Shown in pieces: positions 9,052-29,638 of a DNA stretch of 50,245 bases. Under the pieces are notes generated by a model. It worked only from the letters and a program-made list of their open reading frames with translations, ran no database searches and was not told the origin of the DNA. The stretch lies in the NCBI GenBank assembly GCA_946482595.1, contig CAMLSD010000020.1:1-50245 (forward strand). The letters run 5' to 3'. This DNA comes from an uncultured Comamonadaceae bacterium (GTDB lineage: Bacteria > Pseudomonadota > Gammaproteobacteria > Burkholderiales > Burkholderiaceae). Within the stretch, counting starts at the first letter, position 1, and every line of letters begins with the position of its first letter. The position numbers and the translations under genes are program-made.

Positions 9052-9248
9052 GTGTGCGCGACGTGCGGCAGGGCTCGAACGGGTGCGATCGTAAGGCGAC
9101 CAGCGTCCGCATGGACCAGCGCCCCCGCAGTCGGGGGGGCCGTCGGGCGCGGCGCGGCGCGATGCACGCTCTATCATCGCCGCATCCCGCCACGGCCCTG
9201 CCGTGGTCCTGTTTCGCCGCCTGCGCGGCATCGGGCAGCCAGACCACC
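9052..9248. promoter_or_regulatory. Divergent intergenic region
   Basis: This 197-base gap separates the Wzy-like gene (minus) from a glycosyltransferase (plus) and must hold promoters for both. No convincing -35/-10 or sigma-54 box could be picked out by eye. Confidence 0.4.
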
Positions 9249-10484
9249 ATGAGCCTCTCCAGCCTTTCGCAACACGTCAGCCGCGTGCTGTATCACCATC
9301 GCACGCAGGGCAAGGCGGTCGAAGGCGTGCACATCCGCGGCATCACCGATGCGCTGCGGGCCGAGGGTGTCGCCGTCGACGTCATCTCCTTGCCCGGCGC
9401 CGACCCTTACGCCACCCCCAAGGCCATGTCACCCACCCGCCAGGCCACGGGGCTGATGAAATTCGTGTCGCGCCTGCCGGAGCCGCTGTTCGAACTGGCC
9501 GAACTGGCCTACAACCTGGTGGCCGGCTGGCGCCTGCTGGCTTACCTGCGCCGCCACCGGGACGTGGGGTTCATCTATGAGCGCTATGCGCTGTTCATGT
9601 TCGTGACCGTGCTGATCGGCCGCATGCGCGGGTTGCCGGTCATCCTCGAGGTGAACGACTCTGCCGTGGTGGAGCGGGTGCGGCCGCTGTTTTTCCTGCG
9701 GCTCGCATCGGCGATCGAACGCTGGACCTTCCGCAAGGCCAGCGGGCTGGTGTTCGTCTCGGGCGTCTTTCGCGACCGCATCGAGCAGGCCCACGGCCAC
9801 ATCGCACCGACCATCGTGACGCCCAATGCGGCCAACATCGACAAGTTCTCGTACACACCGGCCCAGCGCGAGGCCGCACGCAAGCGCTGGGGTGTCGAGG
9901 ATCACGTCGTGTGCGGCTACCTGGGTGCGTTTGTGCCCTGGCATGCGATCGACCGTTTTGTCTACACCATCGCCGACCGGCTCGCGCAGGCACCGCATCT
10001 GAAGCTGCTGCTGGTGGGGGACGGCGCGACCTTCGACCAGGTCGCCACCTTCGTGCGTGAACGTGGCCTGGAGCGCCAGGTGATCCTGACCGGGCGGGTC
10101 GCCCATGATGACGTGCCCGGCCTGCTCGCGGCCATGGACATGGCCGTGCTGCCCAGCGCCGGCGACTACACCTCCCCGGTCAAGCTGTTCGAGTTCATGG
10201 CCTGCGGCATTCCGCCGGTGGCGCCCGACTTCGCCCCGATCCGCGAGGTGCTGGCCGAAGGCCGCACCGGCTGGATGTTCAAGGCGCACGATCTCGAAAG
10301 CGCCGTGACGAACGTGCTGTCACGCAGCACCGACCTGGACGAGCTGCGCCGCGTCGGGGCGGCAGCACGTGCCTACATCGCCGCAGAAAGACAGTGGCGC
10401 AACAACGTCGAGCAGCTGGTCGAGTTCCACCTGCAGCTCAAGAACTCGGACACCCATGCTGCTGCTGGACGATCTGCGTGCTAA
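9249..10484 (+). CDS. Family 4 glycosyltransferase
   Basis: 411 residues from the ATG at 9249 ('MSLSSLSQHVSRVLYHHRTQ'). The frame stays open further upstream, but the N-terminal strand pattern of GT-B begins here. Features are 'GKAVEGVHIRGI' (acceptor loop), 'VCGYLGAFVPWH' near 220, and the donor site 'SAGDYTSPVKLFEFMACGIP' near 305, a variant of the EX7E region. The predicted role is transfer of one sugar in EPS repeat-unit assembly. It overlaps the following acyltransferase gene by 29 bases, so the two are probably translated together. Confidence 0.87.
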   Translation: MSLSSLSQHVSRVLYHHRTQGKAVEGVHIRGITDALRAEGVAVDVISLPGADPYATPKAMSPTRQATGLMKFVSRLPEPLFELAELAYNLVAGWRLLAYLRRHRDVGFIYERYALFMFVTVLIGRMRGLPVILEVNDSAVVERVRPLFFLRLASAIERWTFRKASGLVFVSGVFRDRIEQAHGHIAPTIVTPNAANIDKFSYTPAQREAARKRWGVEDHVVCGYLGAFVPWHAIDRFVYTIADRLAQAPHLKLLLVGDGATFDQVATFVRERGLERQVILTGRVAHDDVPGLLAAMDMAVLPSAGDYTSPVKLFEFMACGIPPVAPDFAPIREVLAEGRTGWMFKAHDLESAVTNVLSRSTDLDELRRVGAAARAYIAAERQWRNNVEQLVEFHLQLKNSDTHAAAGRSAC

Positions 10485-10974
10485 GCAGGCGCTGTACTCG
10501 CAGTACGGCGCCCCCTGCTCGCTCCTGAAGGCGGTGATGGCCGACGGCACGTCGGCCAATGCGCTCTACCGTCTGCAGTCGTGGCTGGCCCGCCTGGGCC
10601 TGGCCCCGCTGGCCCTGCTGCCCCACATCCTGAACAAGTGGTTCAACGGTTGTGTGATCGGCGTGCGCGCGCAGTTCGGCCCTGGCCTGGTGCTGATCCA
10701 CCCGATCGGTGTGGTCATCAACTCCAGCGTGCGCGGCGGGCGCAACGTGTGGATCGAAAGCGGTGTGGTGATCGGCGAAAACCGCGGTCAGGTGCCGGAG
10801 CTCGGTGACGACCTGTTTGTCGGCTCGGGCGCCAAGATCATTGGCGGCGTGCGCATCGGCCAGGGCGCACGCATCGGCGCCAATGCCGTGGTGCTGCACG
10901 ACGTACCGGACGGCGCCACGGCCGTTGGCATTCCGGCGCGCGCCCGCCCGCCGGCAGCAGGCCCCGCGCCATAG
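10456..10974 (+). CDS. Hexapeptide-repeat O-acyltransferase (serine acetyltransferase-like)
   Basis: 172 residues. The C-terminal two thirds form a left-handed beta-helix of hexapeptide repeats ('GVRAQFGPGLVLIHPIG', 'VWIESGVVIGENRG', 'LFVGSGAKIIGG', 'ARIGANAVV'), with the His of 'LIHPIG' in the position of the catalytic histidine of SAT/LbH acetyltransferases. The short N-terminal helical part matches EPS-cluster sugar acetyltransferases rather than true cysE (usually about 250-280 residues). The likely role is O-acetylation of a sugar. ATG 10456 lies inside the end of the upstream glycosyltransferase gene. Confidence 0.85.
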   Translation: MLLLDDLRAKQALYSQYGAPCSLLKAVMADGTSANALYRLQSWLARLGLAPLALLPHILNKWFNGCVIGVRAQFGPGLVLIHPIGVVINSSVRGGRNVWIESGVVIGENRGQVPELGDDLFVGSGAKIIGGVRIGQGARIGANAVVLHDVPDGATAVGIPARARPPAAGPAP

Positions 10975-10982
10975 ACCGCAAG

Positions 10983-11005
10983 GCCGGCGCGGGTCCGGCC
11001 CCGAG
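10983..11005. terminator. GC hairpin between convergent genes
   Basis: GGCCGG-CGCGGGT-CCGGCC lies in the 39-base gap between two converging genes. There is no T-tract, so a terminator role is only suggested by position. Confidence 0.35.
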
Positions 11006-11013
11006 ACCGATGT

Positions 11014-12450
11014 TCAGGCCATGGCTTCCGACATCACCCGGCCGGTCATGACCGGTGGCACCCCCAGCCCCATCAGGCTGAGCACGGTGGGCGCCACATC
11101 GAGATTGGTGCACTCGGGCAGATGCACGCCCGGGCGGATGCCCGCGCCATACAGCGCGAACAGGCCATCGATGTGGTGCATGCCCTGCTTGACGGTCGGT
11201 GTGTCGCAGGCAAACAGCTCGTCCATCGGCACGCTGGCCTCGGGCCGGCTCGCCGTGGCCGGGAACACATAACGCAGCCCGTCGACCTTGCGCGCCAGGC
11301 CCAGCGGCGTGAGAGTGAGGCAGTCGCCGGTTTCGCTGATGGCAAAGGCGGCTTCGTCGACGCCCGGTCCGACACGCCGCACGGCCTCGATCTGCCGCAT
11401 CAGGGCCGTCCGGCGCGCGGGATCGGCCACATGCAGGTTCCACTGCGGCACCATCGTCGGCACCACTTCGCCGATGCCTTCGCGGCCGAGGATCTCGAGC
11501 AGGCGATCCATGTTGCGCACCCGCACCACGATCTTGCCTTCCTGGTATTTGTCGCTGATGTAGGGCTGCTGGCCCATGCTGGAGGCCACGGCCAGCACGG
11601 TGTTGTCATCCAGCAGGTCCATCGCCCGCCCGAGCAGCTCATCGCACAGCCGGTAGCCCGACGGCACGGCTTCACCATACTTGCTGCGCTCCTCCGCGGT
11701 CGATTTCACCGGGAACTTGGAGTCGTCCCAGGCGCGCCAGTAGTGGTGCATGTAGTGGGCGGCATGGTTGCTGTGCCACGTGGCGAAGTCGGGCCGGTTG
11801 GTCCGATACAGCTTGGCGAAAAAGTCGAAGTTGAGCTGCGGCTGCAGGCTCACACGCCGCCAGCGGCTATGCGGTGCCATGCGCTCGCGTGCCAGCTGGC
11901 TGGCGATGCGCACGCAGGTCGAGGGCCGCAGCCCCATCCCCAGCAGCCGGGCGCCGGTGCGCAGGTTCTCGACCAGTCCCGGCGGCCGGGTCGTCTTGTT
12001 GTGCACCTGGGTGTAGCGACGGTTGATCGCCTGCACCGGCTGCAGGTCGGCCGGGTAGGTGTCGTCGCTCGGCGCAAACGGGCCGGGCACGACAAACCCC
12101 TTCACCGGGAACGGCGGATACGCGCTGATGCTGCCGAACACACCAACCGACCGACCGGCCTCGCTCACATAGTGCCAGGTGCGCTTTGCCTTGATCGTTT
12201 CGGCGTCCTGCTCGAGCACCGAGGCACCATGCACCGAGGGCGGCACGCCGGTGTGCAGCGTCACCCAGGTGATCCAGGGGTCAAGCAGGGGCGGGCGCTC
12301 GACGGCGGACTGCACCGCCCAGGCGCCGTGCTGGCGCAGCCGGGTGAAGTTCGGCAGGTAGCTTTCGCCGTGATCGCGGATGAGCTGGTCGATCACTCCC
12401 CAGTTGACCTCGTTGAACTCCAGCAGGAGAACCTTCTTGGGGCTGTTCAT
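11014..12450 (-). CDS. Alkaline-phosphatase-superfamily protein (type I phosphodiesterase-like)
   Basis: 478 residues, no obvious signal peptide. The N-terminus 'KVLLLEFNEVNW' aligns with the first metal-binding strand of the superfamily. 'PWITWVTLHTGVPPSVHG' near residue 60 supplies the Thr nucleophile and following His seen in nucleotide pyrophosphatase/phosphodiesterase relatives. Further metal-site candidates are 'SSMGQQPY' and the C-terminal 'GIRPGVHLPECTNLDVAPTVLSLMG', where a typical member has GxH and TxxDxxPT. It may remove or transfer a phosphate-linked substituent on the glycan. ATG 12450 has AAGGAG upstream. It sits 18 bases after the minus-strand glycosyltransferase gene, probably in one operon with it. 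Confidence 0.75.
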   Translation of the reverse strand: MNSPKKVLLLEFNEVNWGVIDQLIRDHGESYLPNFTRLRQHGAWAVQSAVERPPLLDPWITWVTLHTGVPPSVHGASVLEQDAETIKAKRTWHYVSEAGRSVGVFGSISAYPPFPVKGFVVPGPFAPSDDTYPADLQPVQAINRRYTQVHNKTTRPPGLVENLRTGARLLGMGLRPSTCVRIASQLARERMAPHSRWRRVSLQPQLNFDFFAKLYRTNRPDFATWHSNHAAHYMHHYWRAWDDSKFPVKSTAEERSKYGEAVPSGYRLCDELLGRAMDLLDDNTVLAVASSMGQQPYISDKYQEGKIVVRVRNMDRLLEILGREGIGEVVPTMVPQWNLHVADPARRTALMRQIEAVRRVGPGVDEAAFAISETGDCLTLTPLGLARKVDGLRYVFPATASRPEASVPMDELFACDTPTVKQGMHHIDGLFALYGAGIRPGVHLPECTNLDVAPTVLSLMGLGVPPVMTGRVMSEAMA

Positions 12451-12468
12451 CTGAATGCACTCCTTCGT

Positions 12469-13740
12469 TCAGGGACGCCGGGCGGCCAGCACGGCCTCGC
12501 AGACGTCCAGGGTCTCTTGGGCCACGTCGTCCCATGAGCGCTGCATCGCGGCCGCGATGGCCGGGTGGTCCCAGTCACGGGCCAGGGCCTGCGACAGCGC
12601 GGCCTGCAGCCGGACCGGGTCGCGTGGCGGAATCAGGATGCCGTTGTGGTCGCCAAGGATCTCGCGGGTTCCGCCCACGTCGGTGGCGACCACCGGACGA
12701 CCGCAGGCCAGCGCCTCGACCACCACGTTCGGGTAGCCTTCGGACCAGCTTGGCAGCGTGAGCAGGTCGCTCGCGCAGATCCAGCGCGCCACCTGCTCCG
12801 GCGGCATGCCACCCGGCACCAGGATGCGGCCGGCGACATCGGCGCTGCGCACGCGCTCCATCAGGCGCTCCTTCATCACACCGTCACCGATGAAGGCCAG
12901 GCGTACCCGGCCATCCTGGCGTGCCAGTGCCTCGAAGGCGGTGATCAGCTCGTTCAGGCCCTTGGCTTCGACAAACCGGCCGACATAGACGATCAGCCGA
13001 TCGTCCGGTGCGATACCGAACTCGGCCCGCGCCGCCGCCTGGTCGCCGGGACGGAAGACCGAGGTGTTGAAACCGTTGACGATGGTGTGCACCCGATCGG
13101 GCCGGGCGGCAAAGTCGGCGATGGCGGTCTGGCGCATGGCTTCGCTGACCGTCAGCAGCGCATCCGCCCCTGCGATGGTGCGCCGGGTCATGCTCGCATT
13201 GAAACCCGAGCGCACATGGATGTCCGAGCCCAGCGCCCCCACCACACAGGGCACGCCGAGCTGCCGCGCAACGCGCAGTGCGGCGTAACCATCGGGATAG
13301 ACCCAGTAGGCGAGCACGAGGTCGGGGCGAAACGCCTCGACGCGCGGCCGCAGCACGCGCCCGGCGATCACGCCATTCAGGGCCCGCGACAGCACCGGCA
13401 CCGCGGGGTAGCCGAACGACTCGACCTCGATGCCCGGCAACGAGAAATCTTCGCTGACGTCACCGTACAGATAGCTGCGCGGCGCGAGGCCCGGCACGCG
13501 GGGATAGCGCAGCGTCTGGAAGAACACCCGCACCTGGGCCAGCCGCGACAGCGAGCGGGCTGTCTCGTGGATGTAGCGCCCGCGCGTCATGTCGTGCGGC
13601 ACGGGCAGCATCGGCGTGACCAGGGCGATGCGCAGGCCGCGGCCTGCCGCAGCGGCCGCGTGGCCGGCCGGGATCGGCAACGCGCCCGCGCCACCGGACG
13701 AGGCGCCGGCGGCAATGCGGGCACTGAAGGCTTGATCCAT
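12469..13740 (-). CDS. Family 4 glycosyltransferase
   Basis: 423 residues from the ATG at 13740. An Ala/Gly-rich N-terminal tail of about 30 residues precedes 'LRIALVTPMLPVPHDMTRGRYI', the acceptor-domain start of GT4 enzymes. The donor site is clear: 'VYVGRFVEAKGLNEL' near 250 and the EX7E motif 'EGYPNVVVE' near 345, followed by 'ACGRPVVATDVGGTREIL'. It is the third GT4 of the locus. The stop lies 18 bases before the phosphatase-superfamily gene. The start could also lie a few codons downstream, given the weak ribosome site. Confidence 0.9.
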   Translation of the reverse strand: MDQAFSARIAAGASSGGAGALPIPAGHAAAAAGRGLRIALVTPMLPVPHDMTRGRYIHETARSLSRLAQVRVFFQTLRYPRVPGLAPRSYLYGDVSEDFSLPGIEVESFGYPAVPVLSRALNGVIAGRVLRPRVEAFRPDLVLAYWVYPDGYAALRVARQLGVPCVVGALGSDIHVRSGFNASMTRRTIAGADALLTVSEAMRQTAIADFAARPDRVHTIVNGFNTSVFRPGDQAAARAEFGIAPDDRLIVYVGRFVEAKGLNELITAFEALARQDGRVRLAFIGDGVMKERLMERVRSADVAGRILVPGGMPPEQVARWICASDLLTLPSWSEGYPNVVVEALACGRPVVATDVGGTREILGDHNGILIPPRDPVRLQAALSQALARDWDHPAIAAAMQRSWDDVAQETLDVCEAVLAARRP

Positions 13741-13900
13741 CGGGGGTTCCACGAACTTGACTGTCCGGCATTGTGCGTTCGTCACAAGACTTTGCAGCGA
13801 CGCCTTCCCCACCCACATGAGGGGGTTCGCGCCCGGCTTGCGTCTGGTCAACTTCCGGACGTGAGGCGAGGCACCCCGTCGGCGCCCGCCTGCACTCACC
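13741..13900. promoter_or_regulatory. Divergent promoter region
   Basis: 160 bases between a minus-strand glycosyltransferase and a plus-strand acyltransferase must carry both promoters. It contains the weak inverted repeat CCCCACCCACATGAGGGGG (13808-13826), similar in kind to C/G-run hairpins upstream of other genes here. No defined promoter boxes were recognised. Confidence 0.4.
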
Positions 13901-14941
13901 ATGACGATACGCCATCGCTACCACGAAATCGACCTGCTGCGCGGCATCGCCTGCCTGATGGTCGTGGCCTTCCACTTTCTCTATCGTGGACAGAAAGCGC
14001 ACTGGCTGAGCGAGTCACCCACGGAGCCGGTGCTGACGCTCGCCAGCTACGGCTACCTGGGCGTGCACCTGTTTTTCATCATCAGTGGTTTCGTGATCTT
14101 CATGTCGGCCGAGGGAGCCAGCGTGCGCTCGTTTGCGGTCTCGCGGGCGGCCCGGCTGTATCCGGCCCTGTGGATTGCCGCACCGCTCACGGCGCTGGTG
14201 GCCGTTGCCTTTGCCAGCCCGCACTTTCAGGTGTCGGCGGCGACCGTGCTCGTGAACATGACTCTGACGCCACACTGGTTCGGGGTGGACTTCGTCGACG
14301 GCGCCTACTGGTCACTGGTGGTTGAACTGCATTTCTACATCCTGGTCGGCCTGGCTGTGGCCACCGGGCTGATCCGGCGCGCGGAATGGCTGCTTGCCGG
14401 CTGGCTGCTGGTGTCGGCGGCCAACGTGGTGCGGCCAATGTTCCCGGCCGAGTTCTGGTTGGCTGCCAAGTGGGCGCCGTTGTTCACCGCCGGCGCCTGC
14501 GCCTACCTGATCCGCAGCCGGGGCGTCACGGCAGCGCGCACAGGGCTGTGGGTCGCTGCCTACGGTCTGTCGCTCGTGTATGCGCTCAAGCCCATCTTGC
14601 TGAACGAGGGCGGCGACGGCGACGGCGCCTCGACGCTGGCCACCGGGGTGCTGATCACGCTGTTCCACCTGCTGTTCCTGGCCATCGCGACCGATCGCTG
14701 GCGCATGGCTGCCTCACCGCTGACGCTGTGGGCCGGCCTGCTCACCTACCCCGTGTACCTGGTGCACCAGAACCTGGGGTATGTGGTGATCGAGGCGATG
14801 GCGCCGGTGCTTCAGTCATTTGCACTGCGCGTGGTGCTCACGACCCTGGTCGTGGGGCTGATCGCCTGGGCGATCGTGATCCTGATCGAACGCCCCGGAT
14901 CGCGCTGGATCCGCCAGTCCATGGCCCCCCGGCCCGCCTGA
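13901..14941 (+). CDS. Acyltransferase-3 family membrane protein (OafA/YrhL-like)
   Basis: 346 residues with about ten transmembrane segments. The first helix carries the family signature 'EIDLLRGIACLMVVAFHFLY', including the conserved Arg and the catalytic-candidate His. 'HLFFIISGFVIFMS' and 'RAARLYPALWIA' follow, as in OafA and NolL. It should move an acyl group (commonly acetyl) across the inner membrane to a sugar. The C-terminus ends after the last helix, so no SGNH domain is attached. It is the last glycan-tailoring gene before the synthase and may be transcribed with it (192-base gap). Confidence 0.88.
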   Translation: MTIRHRYHEIDLLRGIACLMVVAFHFLYRGQKAHWLSESPTEPVLTLASYGYLGVHLFFIISGFVIFMSAEGASVRSFAVSRAARLYPALWIAAPLTALVAVAFASPHFQVSAATVLVNMTLTPHWFGVDFVDGAYWSLVVELHFYILVGLAVATGLIRRAEWLLAGWLLVSAANVVRPMFPAEFWLAAKWAPLFTAGACAYLIRSRGVTAARTGLWVAAYGLSLVYALKPILLNEGGDGDGASTLATGVLITLFHLLFLAIATDRWRMAASPLTLWAGLLTYPVYLVHQNLGYVVIEAMAPVLQSFALRVVLTTLVVGLIAWAIVILIERPGSRWIRQSMAPRPA

Positions 14942-15133
14942 CCGACCGTCATTGCGGCCCGCTTCGCCGGCGATCTCGACAACGCACGGCCGGGCCGGGC
15001 GGCTGTGTTGCCGGCGCGACGCTTTCACCCATTCAGGGGGAGGCCCGAAGCGGGCCGCATGCCCATAATCGATGGCACCAACGGTTACATGCAACGCGGT
15101 CCGGCGGGAGGGCTGTGGTTCCAGGAGCATTCA
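14942..15133 (+). promoter_or_regulatory. Leader region of the synthase gene
   Basis: 192 bases. It holds the hairpin GGCCCGAAGCGGGCC (about 15043-15057), then GGTTACATGCAAC at 15083-15095, which shares GTTACAT with sequences at 34979-35006 and 35102-35111. A good ribosome site, CCAGGAG, lies just before the ATG at 15134. Promoter boxes were not identified. Confidence 0.45.
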
Positions 15134-27937
<12,804 letters not shown>

Positions 27938-27971
27938 GGTCAGTCGTAAGAACTGGAGCACATCCGACACG

Positions 27972-28790
27972 ATGACCATCGAGCCCGTCCGTATTGGCAA
28001 CCCCGGCCGCGAGCAGGTGGGGATGTGGCTGCAGCCCCCCGGCCCTGCGGTGGCGGCCTGGCTGCTGTGCCGGCCCATCGGCCTGCAGGGCACGCGCAGT
28101 GCCTCGATGTACCGTGTGGTCGCGGAGCGTCTGGCGCGCAAGGGGTGTGCGGTCCTGTGTTTCGATCTCCACGGCACCGGCGATTCGCCGGGCGAAGAAG
28201 ATGCGCAGACGCTGGCCGACTGGGTCGCCGACACCGCCGCGGCCCAGGCCTGGCTGGCGGCTGCAGCACCCGCCCAGGTGCCGGTGTCATGGTTCGCGAT
28301 GGGGCTGGCAGCCCATGTGGCGCTGCGCGCCGCCCTGCGTGCCGCGCCGGCCGTGCGGCATCTGCTGATCTGGGAGCCCAGCCTCGACGGAGGCGAGTAC
28401 CTTCGCGATCTGCTCGACGCCCACCGTGCCGAGCTGTCACGCGAATTCGGTCACCCATGGCCCCGGCTGATCGCGCAGGGCCGGGCGCATGAGCCGTCAC
28501 TGCCAGGCGACGTGCTGGGTTTCGACTATGGCAGCACCCTGGCCAGCGAACTGGCCAGCCTGCCGCTGCTGCCGCTGGCCCCGGTGCTGCGCCGCGGCAC
28601 CGCGGTAAGCTGTGCGGTCCGAGCTTCCCAACGCCCCTTGCTCAGCATGTTCGAACAGACCCCCGGCCTTGCGCTGCACACGATCGACGCACCGACCAAC
28701 TGGATGTCCAGCCAGGCGATGGGCAGTGCGATCGTGCCGCCTCAGGTGCTTCAACTGCTGGAGTCGTGCATGGAGCAGCAGCCAGCGTGA
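27972..28790 (+). CDS. Alpha/beta-hydrolase-fold protein lacking the nucleophile serine
   Basis: 272 residues. The fold is seen from 'AAWLLCRPIG', 'YRVVAERLARKGCAVLCFDLHGTGDSPG' (strand, helix and DxxGxGxS loop) and the elbow strand 'VSWFAMGLAAHVAL' near residue 103. Here the GxSxG position reads F-A-M-G, so alanine replaces the nucleophile. The sequence resembles the 'hydrolase 2' proteins of exosortase-A loci, which also lack a normal elbow. It begins 34 bases after the synthase and is surely co-transcribed. It may be a binding or pseudo-enzyme partner in product release or transfer rather than a hydrolase. Confidence 0.75.
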   Translation: MTIEPVRIGNPGREQVGMWLQPPGPAVAAWLLCRPIGLQGTRSASMYRVVAERLARKGCAVLCFDLHGTGDSPGEEDAQTLADWVADTAAAQAWLAAAAPAQVPVSWFAMGLAAHVALRAALRAAPAVRHLLIWEPSLDGGEYLRDLLDAHRAELSREFGHPWPRLIAQGRAHEPSLPGDVLGFDYGSTLASELASLPLLPLAPVLRRGTAVSCAVRASQRPLLSMFEQTPGLALHTIDAPTNWMSSQAMGSAIVPPQVLQLLESCMEQQPA

Positions 28791-29638
28791 GGGAACATAC
28801 CTTGACCTGCGGGCGCGAGCAGCAGCTCGTGGCCACACTCACCTGGCCGGTGCGCGAGGACCAGCGTCCCGCCACCGTGGTCGTGCTCACCAATTCGGGG
28901 GTCATCCCGCGTTCCGGGCCGCAGCGCATCAATGTGCAGCTGGCGCGCCGGCTGGCCACCCTGGGGCTGGCCAGCATCCGCTTCGACATGAGTGGCCTGG
29001 GCGACAGCCGGCGCGCATCCGGCCAGAAGCCGATGCTCGAACAATGGACCGCCGACACCCGCGACGTGATGGACGTGGCCCAGACCCGTTTCGGATGCGA
29101 CCGCTTCGTGATGGTCGGATTCTGTTCGGGGGCCGAGGTGGCCCACCTGGCCGCACTGGAAGACCCCCGCCTCCACGGCGCCGTGCTCTGGGATCTTTAC
29201 GCCTACCCGACACCCGAGTCCCGCCTGCGGGCCCTGCTCTACCGCCTGCAGCGTGCCGGTGTGTCGGGCCTGGTGCGCAAGCTCTCCCGCATCGTGCGCA
29301 GCGCCGAGGCGCCGCCGGCGTCCGCGCGGGCTGCCACACCCGCCGGCCAGTCGGCCGACGCCGGCAAGGTGCCGCCCGCAGCCGAATACGCACGCCGGCT
29401 GCGCACACTGAGCGAGCGAGGCGTGCGCCTGCTGGTGATGTACAGCGGCGGTGAACCGCAGTGGTACAACCATGCCGACCAGTTCAGGAAGATGTTCGGG
29501 CCACATACCGTGCCGCCCGCCGTGCAGTGCGACTGGTTGCAGATGAGCGATCACCTGTTGACCCGGCGGGCCTCCCGCGAGGCCTTCATCAGCCGGGTCA
29601 CTGCCTTCATCGAGCAGGGGGGGTTCCGCCACCCGTGA
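28787..29638 (+). CDS. Alpha/beta hydrolase with cysteine in the nucleophile elbow
   Basis: 283 residues from the GTG at 28787, which overlaps the previous stop as GTGA and has GGAG 13 bases upstream; the GTG at 28766 is an alternative. 'LASIRFDMSGLGDSR' is the DxxGxGxS loop. The elbow is 'MVGFCSGAEVAH' near residue 110 (G-F-C-S-G), so cysteine sits where Ser is usual. It resembles exosortase-A-locus hydrolases and stand-alone hydrolases near NRPS genes. A possible role is release or transfer of the chain from PCP3 as a type-II thioesterase or acyltransferase, which is an inference. It ends overlapping the convergent CocE-like gene by 32 bases. Confidence 0.78.
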   Translation: MREHTLTCGREQQLVATLTWPVREDQRPATVVVLTNSGVIPRSGPQRINVQLARRLATLGLASIRFDMSGLGDSRRASGQKPMLEQWTADTRDVMDVAQTRFGCDRFVMVGFCSGAEVAHLAALEDPRLHGAVLWDLYAYPTPESRLRALLYRLQRAGVSGLVRKLSRIVRSAEAPPASARAATPAGQSADAGKVPPAAEYARRLRTLSERGVRLLVMYSGGEPQWYNHADQFRKMFGPHTVPPAVQCDWLQMSDHLLTRRASREAFISRVTAFIEQGGFRHP

